Positions 16,957 to 25,222 of a stretch of 64,000 nt of DNA are shown piece after piece. The DNA lies in the NCBI RefSeq assembly GCF_040560245.1, contig NZ_JAKMWP010000017.1; one strand, 5' to 3'. The stretch's first letter is position 1; each line of letters begins with the position of its first letter. The position numbers and the translations under genes were made by a program. This stretch comes from Morganella sibonii. GTDB lineage: Bacteria; Pseudomonadota; Gammaproteobacteria; Enterobacterales; Enterobacteriaceae. The notes under the pieces are model-generated. The model did not search any database. It had not been told where the DNA came from and saw only the letters and a list, made by a program, of their open reading frames with translations.

Positions 16957-16974
16957 AGCTTACATGTGTAAGCT
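16957..16974. promoter_or_regulatory. Candidate FabR operator in the fabB promoter
   Basis: Eight-base perfect arms AGCTTACA and TGTAAGCT around a central TG. This resembles the FabR palindrome known before fabA and fabB in E. coli, and its position just downstream of the FadR-like site fits the E. coli arrangement. Confidence 0.6.
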
Positions 16975-17021
16975 AAAGTAACGCTAAAATCCCGTACTAC
17001 TTAAAATGACAGAGGTATTGA

Positions 17022-18236
17022 ATGAAGCGTGCAGTAATCACTGGTCTGGGGATTATCTCAAGTATCGGTAATAACCGGGAGGAAGTACTGGCTTCTTTGA
17101 GAGAAGGTCGTTCCGGGATCACATTCTCAGAAGAATTTAAAGAGATCGGGATGCGCAGCCAGGTTTGGGGTAATGTCAAACTGGATACTGCGGGTCTTAT
17201 TGATCGTAAAACTGTCCGTTTCATGAGTGATGCATCTATCTATGCATATCTTTCCATGGAGCAGGCTATCGCAGACTCCGGTCTGACAGAAGAGCAGGTA
17301 TCTCACTACCGTACCGGTGTGGTTGCCGGTTCCGGCGGCGGCTCCCCGCGCACCCAGGCTATCGCGGCTGACGGCATGCGTGCCAAAGGTCTGCGTGGTG
17401 TCGGTCCTTATCTGGTACCGCGTGCAATGGCATCCGGTGTGTCCGCAAACCTGGCAACACCATTTAAAATCAAAGGTGTGAACTACTCTATCAGTTCTGC
17501 CTGCTCCACGTCCGCACACTGTATCGGCCACGCGGTGGAACTGATCCAGCTGGGCAAACAGGATGTGGTATTTGCCGGCGGCGGTGAAGAACTGTGCTGG
17601 GAAATGAGCTGCGAATTTGACGCGATGGGCGCACTGTCCACCAAATATAACGAAACACCGGACAAAGCATCCCGTACTTATGATCAGGGCCGTGACGGCT
17701 TCGTGATCGCAGGCGGCGGCGGTATGGTCGTGGTGGAAGAGCTGGAGCACGCGCTGGCACGCGGCGCACATATCTACGCGGAAGTGGTCGGCTACGGCGC
17801 GACCTCTGACGGCGCGGACATGGTTGCCCCGTCCGGTGAAGGTGCGGCCCGCTGCATGCAGATGGCAATGCACGGCCTGGATACACCGGTTGATTACATC
17901 AACACCCACGGTACATCCACACCGGTTGGTGATACCAAAGAGCTGGAAGCGATCCGCGAAGTGTTCGGTGATCACACGCCGGCACTGTCAGCAACCAAAG
18001 CGATGACCGGTCACTCACTGGGTGCGGCAGGTGTTCACGAGGCTATCTACAGCCTGCTGATGCTGGAGCACGGCTTTATTGCGCCGAGCATCAACGTGGA
18101 AGAGCTCGACGAGAAAGCGGAAGGTATGGCGATTATCACCGAACCGACCGAACGTGAACTGACCACAGTGATGTCTAACAGCTTCGGTTTCGGCGGTACT
18201 AACGCCACACTGGTAATGCGCAAATATCAGAACTGA
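17022..18236 (+). CDS. fabB: Beta-ketoacyl-ACP synthase I FabB
   Basis: Condensing enzyme of type II fatty-acid synthesis, essential for unsaturated fatty acids. 404 residues (E. coli 406). The nucleophilic cysteine is C161 in SSACSTSAHC, and the two catalytic histidines are in INTHGTSTPVGD and KAMTGHSLGAAG. The C-terminal NSFGFGGTNATLV signature is intact. It is cytoplasmic. The promoter carries FadR- and FabR-like sites, linking it to the fatty-acid supply, and a terminator follows. In E. coli flk lies between fabB and pdxB; here accessory genes occupy that space. Confidence 0.97.
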   Translation: MKRAVITGLGIISSIGNNREEVLASLREGRSGITFSEEFKEIGMRSQVWGNVKLDTAGLIDRKTVRFMSDASIYAYLSMEQAIADSGLTEEQVSHYRTGVVAGSGGGSPRTQAIAADGMRAKGLRGVGPYLVPRAMASGVSANLATPFKIKGVNYSISSACSTSAHCIGHAVELIQLGKQDVVFAGGGEELCWEMSCEFDAMGALSTKYNETPDKASRTYDQGRDGFVIAGGGGMVVVEELEHALARGAHIYAEVVGYGATSDGADMVAPSGEGAARCMQMAMHGLDTPVDYINTHGTSTPVGDTKELEAIREVFGDHTPALSATKAMTGHSLGAAGVHEAIYSLLMLEHGFIAPSINVEELDEKAEGMAIITEPTERELTTVMSNSFGFGGTNATLVMRKYQN

Positions 18237-18260
18237 TTTTATTCTGATTATCAAATAAAT

Positions 18261-18292
18261 GCCCCGGTTTAATCACCGGGGCATTTTCTTTT
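18261..18292 (+). terminator. Intrinsic terminator after fabB
   Basis: Eight-pair stem GCCCCGGT, loop TTAATC, ACCGGGGC, followed by ATTTTCTTTT. Confidence 0.8.
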
Positions 18293-18354
18293 GCAGTAAA
18301 GTCTGTCAGGGTGTAGCAGTGTTGTTTATCCTTTTACTGTCACAGGGGTAATAA

Positions 18355-18624
18355 ATGAAAAAACTGACTATCGCAGAGATGACTGAGCCGCAAAAAATCC
18401 GTGTCCGTACCCGGCTGGCTCAGGAACAAAAGAAACTGGGGCGTCCGCTGACCAATGCGGAGCAGAATAAAGTCAAAGATCAGATTATCACTGAGATTTC
18501 CAAAGAAGTTGATGCCGCTGCCGCTAAAGTCAGAGCACAGAAAAAAAAGGATAAAATCAAACCCGGCAGCGGAACAGAAACATATAGCTGGTCAGCGAAA
18601 ACGCATACGCGGGGATTACGCTGA
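18355..18624 (+). CDS. DUF3811 family protein, YjbD-like
   Basis: 89 residues, very basic and helical. It ends in SWSAKTHTRGLR, which matches the conserved end of E. coli YjbD (SWSANTPTRGRR); the start ('KLTIAEMTEPQKIRVRT') also resembles that DUF3811 protein. The function is unknown; a lysine-rich coil (about 50-72) suggests nucleic-acid or ribosome contact, as inference only. The start follows AGGGGTAATAA. It is monocistronic, between the fabB terminator and its own. Confidence 0.8.
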   Translation: MKKLTIAEMTEPQKIRVRTRLAQEQKKLGRPLTNAEQNKVKDQIITEISKEVDAAAAKVRAQKKKDKIKPGSGTETYSWSAKTHTRGLR

Positions 18625-18660
18625 GCTTCTCTGAAAACTTGCTTCCGTTTTTATTACAAT

Positions 18661-18682
18661 AACCGCCACCCGGCGGTTTTTA
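18661..18682 (+). terminator. Intrinsic terminator after the DUF3811 gene
   Basis: Seven-pair stem AACCGCC, loop ACCC, GGCGGTT, followed by further T residues. Confidence 0.88.
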
Positions 18683-18793
18683 TATCCCGCCTTGTTGTCT
18701 TATTTTATAAGATACAGACCTGATTAGTTTTAATAAACAACATATTCCTGAATTACAGTGAGATTTTTTTTGGGGATTTAATTTATAAAAATA

Positions 18794-18820
18794 GAGGCTG
18801 CCTATTTCTGTGGTAGCCTT
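18794..18820 (-). terminator. Terminator-like hairpin at the end of the immunity gene
   Basis: Stem AGGCTGCC at about 18795-18802 with GGTAGCCT at 18812-18819 (one wobble pair), T-rich on both sides. On the minus strand it overlaps the stop codon of the gene at 18802 and is followed by CTATTTTTAT. Confidence 0.5.
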
Positions 18821-19137
18821 TTTATAAGAATAGTAATAATAAAAATTATTATTATAGGTAATGATAATAAAAATACAGAGCAACCATATATGGCTAATAA
18901 ACCAGTTCTTCCGGGTGTATCAATGAAAAAACCACTTTTCCAGAATTGTGGTGTCGTGAATTTAAGGAAAAAGTATTCAGTTATCCATTTTGCAACAGGA
19001 TAAAAAAGAAATCCAAATATGGATAAGAGCAAAAAGATCAGTCTGTATTTAAAATTATCATTCCAGCAATAGTAAAAGAAAATAGAAGTATAAAACCATC
19101 CCCAGCACATATTTTGAATATAATATTTTTTAGTCAC
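18802..19137 (-). CDS. Colicin E1-type (pore-forming colicin) immunity protein, orphan
   Basis: An integral membrane protein that would neutralise a pore-forming colicin in the inner membrane. From the GTG at 19137 (GGGA nine bases upstream) it has 111 residues against 113 for colicin E1 immunity protein. It aligns with that protein from the first residues (TKKYYIQN with SLRYYIKN) through FYPVAKWITEYF (CPYSKYAIEYIA) to the C-terminal helix SLPIIIIFIITI. It has about three hydrophobic helices. Earlier in-frame ATGs at 19167 and 19290 are possible but lack ribosome-binding sites. The DNA is strikingly AT-rich, suggesting transfer. No colicin gene is adjacent. Confidence 0.72.
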   Translation of the reverse strand: MTKKYYIQNMCWGWFYTSIFFYYCWNDNFKYRLIFLLLSIFGFLFYPVAKWITEYFFLKFTTPQFWKSGFFIDTPGRTGLLAIYGCSVFLLSLPIIIIFIITILIKRLPQK

Positions 19138-19408
19138 TGTATGGTATCCCGTAGATTGGTGTGCCATTGGCAGGACTTTAACATGGTCATATATGATAAT
19201 AAGAATCAATACTGATACTGTTTTGTCACTTTGTGACAGAGGTGAAAAATTATAAAGATGTCCCAAAATAGCAGAATACAGATAAGGCATTGATAAATTT
19301 ATTAAAACAGGGATAACAACAAAAGAAAGTTATATGATTCACCAATGAATTAATACTTTTCATTTTTGTTGGTTATCCCTGAATACCGGGCCCTGATTTT
19401 GTTTTTAT

Positions 19409-20356
19409 CTATTCCCCGGCCTCACACCGCTGTGGCTGCGGTTTCTTGCTTTTGCGGCGGATAATCTGTGTCAGCGGCGTGCGCAGACGCTGCGCCATAA
19501 TGACCCCGATCAGTACCACACCGCCGCCGATAATATGGTAGCTGTGCAGCTCTTCTTTCAGGAAGACAGCGGCGATAATAGCGGTCAGTACCGGCGCCAG
19601 GTTCATAAAGATAGAGGCAGCGTTCGCACCCAGACGGGTTACGCCCAGTATCCACAGCAGCGGTGCAAAGATAGAAGCCGCAATCCCCGCATACAGTACC
19701 AGCCCGATATTATCGCGGTTCAGTGCCACATCACCGGCGCTGAGGAAAACCGGGATCAGCAGCAGCACGCCAAAGACAATCTGCATATACAGGGAGTGAA
19801 TGCTTGAAAGCGGGATCGCCCAGCGTTTGGTCAGTACGCCGTAGAAAGCATAAGCCAGACCGGCGATAAACATCAGCATTTCACCCTGTCCCAGCCCCTG
19901 ATGCAGTAAATCTGCCGGATGTCCCTTACTGATAAGCCAGGTCAGGCCGCTCAGGGAGAGGATTGTCCCCAGCACAATACCGATGGTCGGCGCGATCCGC
20001 AGTACCGGAATACTTAACACCACAGTCAGCAGCGGGATCAGCGAGGTGATTATTCCCATAAAGGTCGCGCTGACGGTATACGCCGCGTAATACGCCAGAC
20101 TCTGATACAGCCCCATGCCGAGAAAACCGAGGACAAACAGTTTCCACGCATGTTGTTTGATCACCGCGCGCTGCTGCCAGACCGGTATGATCAGGAACGG
20201 CGTCATCACGGCGAGTGCCAGTGCCCAGCGGTAAAAGGAAATCGCGCCGGGGGCGATGGCACCGGCGGCCAGTTTATTCACCACGGCATTCACAGACCAG
20301 ATTAATACAGCCCCGAGGGGTAAAAGCAGGTTTTTCATTCTTAAACTCATTTTCAT
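19409..20356 (-). CDS. EamA/DMT superfamily transporter
   Basis: Inner-membrane exporter or permease of the drug/metabolite transporter superfamily. 315 residues with about ten hydrophobic helices in two EamA repeats (about 7-145 and 160-295) and a basic C-terminal tail (IIRRKSKKPQPQ). The ends of both repeats show the usual patterns, for example IFMNLAPVLTAIIAAVFLKEEL. The substrate is unknown. Three closely spaced ATGs (20356, 20350, 20338) are all possible and none has a strong ribosome-binding site. It is divergent from an AraC-family regulator 83 bp away, which probably controls it. Confidence 0.88.
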   Translation of the reverse strand: MKMSLRMKNLLLPLGAVLIWSVNAVVNKLAAGAIAPGAISFYRWALALAVMTPFLIIPVWQQRAVIKQHAWKLFVLGFLGMGLYQSLAYYAAYTVSATFMGIITSLIPLLTVVLSIPVLRIAPTIGIVLGTILSLSGLTWLISKGHPADLLHQGLGQGEMLMFIAGLAYAFYGVLTKRWAIPLSSIHSLYMQIVFGVLLLIPVFLSAGDVALNRDNIGLVLYAGIAASIFAPLLWILGVTRLGANAASIFMNLAPVLTAIIAAVFLKEELHSYHIIGGGVVLIGVIMAQRLRTPLTQIIRRKSKKPQPQRCEAGE

Positions 20357-20439
20357 TATCAGGCAGGTGATGTAGTGTAGTCTGTCTTAATTATTCTATA
20401 TAACGATATCCCGCCAATTTATAGAGAGGATCTGACAAG

Positions 20440-21216
20440 ATGGCCCGTAAGTCAGATATTTCATCACTGGGCGTGAAAGATCCGGTGACATTAATCTGCC
20501 GTCACGAACAGTTTTATTCGGAAACGGAATTTGCCCTTCATCATCATCCTTTCGGTCAGCTGCTGTATGTCGCCAGCGGTGTGATGGAAATGACCGTTGA
20601 GGGGCAGCGCTATCTGGCTCCGGCCGGGTTTTGCATCTGGATCCCGCCGGGAACGGAACATGCCAGTTATAACAAAGCCTGCGCATCTTTCAAAATTATT
20701 GATATTTCGCCGCAGTGGGCACCGCAGTTGCCGCAGATGGCATGTGTGATAGAACTGACACCGATCTTCAGCGCCGTGATGCAGGATTTGTTCAGCCGTG
20801 AAGTCCGTGAGCCGGAAACAGAGGCAGACAGGCGGCTGTCATTGGTGCTGACTGATCAGCTTATGTTGTCGCGCTGCCAGCCGACGTATCTGCCGGTCAC
20901 GGATGATAAACTGCTGGCGCCGGTACTCAGTGCACTTGAGAGTGATCCGTCTGATAATACCTCGCTGGCGGAGTGGGCGGTGCGGCGTTTTACCTCAGAG
21001 CGGACATTGTCACGGCGCTGTCAGCAGAAACTGGGAATGTCATTCAGCGAATGGCGTCAGCGCTTGCGTTTTCTGCGGGCGGTGGCGTTATTACAGGAAG
21101 GCCGCAGTGTGCAGAATGTCGCGCTGGATGTGGGTTACAGCTCATCCTCTGCCTTTATTGCGATGTTCTCTCAACTGGCGGGGGTGACACCGGAACGTTT
21201 CCGTCATCAGCCTTAA
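20440..21216 (+). CDS. AraC family transcriptional regulator
   Basis: 258 residues. The N-terminal cupin sensor domain (about 20-110) has the metal-cupin-like FALHHHPFGQLLYVASG stretch and GFCIWIPPGTEHASY. The C-terminal AraC domain (about 160-258) has two helix-turn-helix units, the first in SERTLSRRCQQKLGMSFSEW and the second in QNVALDVGYSSSSAFIAMF. The start follows AGAGAGGA. The architecture resembles NimR-type regulators that sense small ligands and act on a divergent transporter; the DMT gene next door is the obvious target by inference. Confidence 0.9.
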   Translation: MARKSDISSLGVKDPVTLICRHEQFYSETEFALHHHPFGQLLYVASGVMEMTVEGQRYLAPAGFCIWIPPGTEHASYNKACASFKIIDISPQWAPQLPQMACVIELTPIFSAVMQDLFSREVREPETEADRRLSLVLTDQLMLSRCQPTYLPVTDDKLLAPVLSALESDPSDNTSLAEWAVRRFTSERTLSRRCQQKLGMSFSEWRQRLRFLRAVALLQEGRSVQNVALDVGYSSSSAFIAMFSQLAGVTPERFRHQP

Positions 21217-21361
21217 TTGCTTTCTTTAGCAACAATCGGTGTTCCGGGCGTAGGTTTTATCCCGCAGAAGTGGCAAAATAGCGGCCATCCGTTTCAATTC
21301 CGGTTGTGCCGCCGCACCGACAGGTCTCCGCCGGCCGCCGGCAGATATGAAGGTGAAGCCC

Positions 21362-22492
21362 GTGAAAATCGTTGTAGATGAGAATATGCCTTACGCCGAA
21401 ACCCTGTTTTCCCGTCTCGGGGACGTGGTGGCGGTGCCGGGACGTCCGTTACCGGACGGGGTGCTGGATGATGCTGACGCGCTGATGGTGCGTTCTGTCA
21501 CAAAAGTGAATGCGCAACTGCTGGAAAATACCCCGGTGAAATTCACCGGTACCGCAACCGCCGGTTTTGACCATGTGGATAAAGGCTGGCTGGCAGAGCA
21601 GGGGATCGGTTTTTCTTCCGCGCCGGGCTGCAACGCGATTGCGGTGGTGGAATATGTGTTTTCCGCACTGATGCTTCTGGCGGAGCGCGACAGCTTTCAG
21701 CTGACAGATAAAACTGTCGGGATTATCGGTGCCGGGAATGTCGGCGGCCGTCTGGCGAAGCGTCTGGAAGCGCTGGGTGTCAATATTCTTATCTGTGACC
21801 CGCCGCGTGCGGATAACGGTGATGCCGGTGAATTTTATGATATCGATACGCTGGTGGCGCAGGCTGATATCCTGACATTCCATACCCCGCTGAATAAATC
21901 CGGGCCGTACACCACACTGCATCTGATGGATGAAACCCGTCTCAATGCAATGAAAGACAACGGTATTCTGATTAACGCCAGCCGTGGTGCGGTGGTGGAT
22001 AATCAGGCGCTGTTGTCGGTCCTGGCAGGCGGCAAGCCGCTGAGTGTGGTGCTGGATGTGTGGGAGCCGGAGCCGGAGCTGTCGCTGGAACTGCTCTCGC
22101 TGGCGGATATCGGTACGCCGCATATTGCCGGTTATACCCTTGAAGGCAAGGCGCGCGGCACCACACAGGTGTTTGAGGCGTTCGCGGATTTCACCGGGCA
22201 GCCGCAGCAGGTTGCGCTGGCGGAACTGTTACCGGCACCGGAATTCGGCTGTATTACGCTGTCAGGTAAAGTAACGCAAAGTATTCTCAAACGTTTAATG
22301 CATCTGGTTTATGATGTCCGTCGTGATGATGCGGCGTTACGTGCAGTCGCCGGGGTGCCGGGTGAGTTTGATAAACTGCGTAAGTTTTATCCTGATCGCC
22401 GAGAGTGGTCATCACTGACTGTTATTTGTGATGATGCGCAGAGTGCGGCACTGTTGTCTGATCTGGGTTTCACGGCAGAGTACCGCGCATAA
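21362..22492 (+). CDS. pdxB: Erythronate-4-phosphate dehydrogenase PdxB
   Basis: Second enzyme of the DXP-dependent pyridoxal phosphate pathway: it oxidises 4-phosphoerythronate. I prefer the GTG at 21362 (VKIVVDENMPYAE, aligning with E. coli MKILVDENMPYA), with AAGG eight bases before it; the ATG at 21347 adds five residues and has no ribosome-binding site. It has 376 residues (E. coli 378). The NAD site is VGIIGAGNVGGRLAKRL, the catalytic arginine region is NASRGAVVDN, and the catalytic histidine is in GTPHIAGYTLEGKARG. The C-terminal PdxB dimerisation domain is present. usg and truA follow. Confidence 0.95.
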   Translation: MKIVVDENMPYAETLFSRLGDVVAVPGRPLPDGVLDDADALMVRSVTKVNAQLLENTPVKFTGTATAGFDHVDKGWLAEQGIGFSSAPGCNAIAVVEYVFSALMLLAERDSFQLTDKTVGIIGAGNVGGRLAKRLEALGVNILICDPPRADNGDAGEFYDIDTLVAQADILTFHTPLNKSGPYTTLHLMDETRLNAMKDNGILINASRGAVVDNQALLSVLAGGKPLSVVLDVWEPEPELSLELLSLADIGTPHIAGYTLEGKARGTTQVFEAFADFTGQPQQVALAELLPAPEFGCITLSGKVTQSILKRLMHLVYDVRRDDAALRAVAGVPGEFDKLRKFYPDRREWSSLTVICDDAQSAALLSDLGFTAEYRA

Positions 22493-22572
22493 CATTATTT
22501 ATTCATTATTTTTCATCATTTTTTCTGACTGTGCCGCACTGATGCGGTGCAGTTTTTGTTCCGGAGATAACT

Positions 22573-23583
22573 ATGTCAGAAGGCTGGAATATTGCCGTAT
22601 TGGGTGCGACCGGTGCAGTTGGCCGCGCGGTGGTGTCATTACTGGAAGAGCGTGAATTTCCGGTGGGAGAGTTACATTTACTGGCCGGAGAGCGCAGCGC
22701 GGGAGAATCGGTGCGCATGAGCGGCAAAAGCTATCTGGTCACTGACGCCCGTGATTTTGACTGGTCGCAGGTTCAGCTGGCCTTTTTCATGGCCGGTGCA
22801 GAAGCCACGGAGGCTTATTATGAAGCCGCCACGGACAGCGGTTGTATTGTCATTGACAGCAGCGGTCTGTTTGCGCTGGAGCCGGATGTGCCGCTGGTGG
22901 TGCCGTCGGTGAACCCGCAGGCACTGAGCGAATACCGCAACCGTAACCTGATTGCGCTGGCAGACAGCACCGTCAGTCAGTTACTGACCGCTATCCGTCC
23001 GCTGGTGGAAAGCGCCGGGTTATCGCGTATTAATCTGACCAACCTGTTTTCCGTATCCCGTTTCGGGAAAAGTGCGGTGGAAGAACTGGCCGGTGAGTGT
23101 GCCAAACTCCTCAACGGCATCCCGCCGGAAGCCGGTCGTTTCAGCAAACAGCTGGCATTTAACCTGCTGCCGCTGCTGACCGATGAGCAGGGCAGTGTGT
23201 CAGAAGAGCGCCGTATCGCGGAAGAAACCCGCAAAGTATTACAGGATGCCGGTCTGCCGATCAGCGTAAGCTGTGTACAGTCTCCGGTGTTCTACGGCAA
23301 CGCGCAGATTGTGCAGCTGGAAACACTGCGCCCGCTCGGCAGTGAGGAAGCGCGCGATGAACTGGAGCGTGCAGAGGATATTCAGCTTTCTGAAGAGCAG
23401 GAATTCCCGACTCAGGTCACGGATGCGTCCGGTAACCATCTGCTGAATATTGGTTGTCTGCGAAATGATTACGGCATCCCGGAAATCCTGCATTTCTGGT
23501 CGGTGGCCGATAACGTGCAGTTCGGCGGCGCACTGATGGCGGTCGAAATTGCCGAGCGTCTGACGCAGGAGCAGTTTTACTGA
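22573..23583 (+). CDS. usg: Usg, aspartate-semialdehyde dehydrogenase-like protein
   Basis: Homologue of aspartate-semialdehyde dehydrogenase of unknown function. 336 residues (E. coli Usg 337). The NADP-binding N terminus is NIAVLGATGAVGRAVV. The position where true dehydrogenases carry the catalytic cysteine reads ALADSTVSQLL, with no cysteine, so the family reaction is unlikely; E. coli Usg lacks it too. It lies between pdxB and truA as in other enterobacteria. Its stop overlaps the truA start by one base (TGATG). Confidence 0.93.
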   Translation: MSEGWNIAVLGATGAVGRAVVSLLEEREFPVGELHLLAGERSAGESVRMSGKSYLVTDARDFDWSQVQLAFFMAGAEATEAYYEAATDSGCIVIDSSGLFALEPDVPLVVPSVNPQALSEYRNRNLIALADSTVSQLLTAIRPLVESAGLSRINLTNLFSVSRFGKSAVEELAGECAKLLNGIPPEAGRFSKQLAFNLLPLLTDEQGSVSEERRIAEETRKVLQDAGLPISVSCVQSPVFYGNAQIVQLETLRPLGSEEARDELERAEDIQLSEEQEFPTQVTDASGNHLLNIGCLRNDYGIPEILHFWSVADNVQFGGALMAVEIAERLTQEQFY

Positions 23584-24404
23584 TGTCAGAGGTGATTTTA
23601 CCGGCGGATGAGGGTAAAACCACGGTCGCGCTGGGCATTGAATATGATGGCAGCCGCTATTACGGCTGGCAGCGTCAGTCGGAAGTTGCGAGTGTGCAGG
23701 GCTGTCTGGAAAAAGCGCTGTCAAAAGTGGCCGCAGAGCCGGTATCGGTTTTCTGTGCGGGCCGGACAGATGCCGGAGTTCATGCTACCGGCCAGGTGGT
23801 GCATTTTCACACCACTGCTGTCCGCAAAGATGCGGCCTGGACGATGGGGGTGAATACTCATCTGCCGTCTGATATCGCGGTGCGCTGGGTCAAAACGGTG
23901 CCGGAAAGTTTTCATGCCCGGTTCAGTGCCACGGCGCGGCGTTACCGGTATGTGATTTTTAATCATCGCTTTCGTCCGGCTGTTTTAAGTAAAGGCGTAA
24001 CCCACTTTCATTATCCGCTGGATGAAAAGCAGATGCATGAAGCGGCACAAAGCCTGCTCGGGGAGAATGACTTTTCTTCTTTCCGTGCGTCGCAGTGCCA
24101 GTCCAGAAGTCCGTGGCGTAATGTGATGCATGTGAATGTCACCCGTCAGGGACAGTATGTGATTGTGGATATCAAAGCGAACGCGTTTGTGCATCATATG
24201 GTGCGCAATATTACCGGTGCTCTGCTGGAGGTCGGCTGCGGTAATCTGCCGGTCAGCCGGATGGCGGAACTGCTGGCACTGAAAGATCGCACTCAGGCGC
24301 CGGCAACAGCACCGGCGGAAGGGTTGTATCTGGTTTCGGTGGATTATCCGGAAGAATTTGCCCTGCCGTCACCGGCGATGGGGCCGCTTTTCCTGGCAGA
24401 TTAA
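23583..24404 (+). CDS. truA: tRNA pseudouridine(38-40) synthase TruA
   Basis: Isomerises uridines 38-40 in the anticodon arm of many tRNAs. 273 residues (E. coli 270). The catalytic aspartate is D63 in FCAGRTDAGVHATGQVVHF. The conserved RYRYVIFNHR and NAFVHHMVRN blocks are present, and the chain ends GPLFLAD exactly like E. coli. Translation is probably coupled to usg through the one-base stop/start overlap. Confidence 0.96.
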   Translation: MSEVILPADEGKTTVALGIEYDGSRYYGWQRQSEVASVQGCLEKALSKVAAEPVSVFCAGRTDAGVHATGQVVHFHTTAVRKDAAWTMGVNTHLPSDIAVRWVKTVPESFHARFSATARRYRYVIFNHRFRPAVLSKGVTHFHYPLDEKQMHEAAQSLLGENDFSSFRASQCQSRSPWRNVMHVNVTRQGQYVIVDIKANAFVHHMVRNITGALLEVGCGNLPVSRMAELLALKDRTQAPATAPAEGLYLVSVDYPEEFALPSPAMGPLFLAD

Positions 24405-24410
24405 TTTATT

Positions 24411-24440
24411 GGCCGGATAAGCAGAAGGCTGCGTCCGGCG
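24411..24440. repeat. REP-like palindrome between truA and dedA
   Basis: GCCGGA at 24412-24417 pairs with TCCGGC at 24434-24439, with an inner GCAG/CTGC stem. The outer sequence (GGCCGGATAAG) resembles enterobacterial REP elements. There is no T-tract, so it is not a standard terminator. Only this copy was noticed in the window. Confidence 0.5.
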
Positions 24441-24449
24441 GGGTGAAAT

Positions 24450-25121
24450 ATGGAATACATTAAATTTCTGATCGATTTTATTCTGCACATTGATTTGCAT
24501 ATGCAGGAAATGGTGGCGCAGTATGGAATCTGGGTTTATGCGATTTTATTCCTGATCCTGTTTTGTGAAACCGGGCTTGTGGTCACACCGTTCCTGCCGG
24601 GAGATTCGCTGCTGTTTGTGGCGGGAACACTGGCGGCACTGCCGACCAATGACCTGAATATTCATATCATGGTGCTGCTGATGATTACGGCGGCGATTAT
24701 CGGTGACGCGGTTAACTATACGATCGGCCACTTTTTCGGAGAGCGGCTTTTCCGCAATCCGGACTCGAAAATTTTTCGTCAGAGCTATCTGCGCAAGACC
24801 CATGCGTTCTTTGAAACTCATGGCGGTAAAGCAATTATTCTGGCGCGATTTGTTCCGATCGTGCGGACATTTGCCCCGTTTGTTGCCGGTATGAGTAAGA
24901 TGTCCTACCGCCACTTTGCGATGTTTAACGTTATCGGCGCGATTGTATGGGTGGTATTATTTGCCTATGCAGGGTATATCTTCGGGGAAACGAAGATTGT
25001 GCAGGAAAACTTGAAATTACTTATCGTGGCGATTATTTTCATCTCCATATTGCCCGGTATTATCGAGGTATGGCGTCACCGCCGTGCGGCGAAAAAAGCA
25101 CAGAAACGTGATGACGCCTGA
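24450..25121 (+). CDS. dedA: DedA family inner-membrane protein
   Basis: 223 residues (E. coli DedA 219), with several hydrophobic helices. DedA proteins are needed for envelope integrity and proton-motive-force homeostasis, and some family members act as undecaprenyl-phosphate or phospholipid flippases. The family pattern ETGLVVTPFLPGDSLLF (about 40-56) and FxxRxxPxxRTxxPxxAG (ARFVPIVRTFAPFVAG, about 131-147) with its two arginines are intact. The C terminus is basic and cytoplasmic. It sits between truA and accD as in E. coli. Confidence 0.94.
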   Translation: MEYIKFLIDFILHIDLHMQEMVAQYGIWVYAILFLILFCETGLVVTPFLPGDSLLFVAGTLAALPTNDLNIHIMVLLMITAAIIGDAVNYTIGHFFGERLFRNPDSKIFRQSYLRKTHAFFETHGGKAIILARFVPIVRTFAPFVAGMSKMSYRHFAMFNVIGAIVWVVLFAYAGYIFGETKIVQENLKLLIVAIIFISILPGIIEVWRHRRAAKKAQKRDDA

Positions 25122-25222
25122 GTGGTTTGAGCAGTTTTTTATCCACAGTGCATAAGCAATGTGGTTTAATGGCAGATAATAATTACACTGGCTGAGCCAG
25201 ATTTCAGACGGAAAGGTCATTA

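Noticed and set aside
18680..18883. 67-codon minus-strand frame overlapping the end of the immunity gene
   Set aside because: It overlaps a terminator hairpin and the better supported immunity gene.
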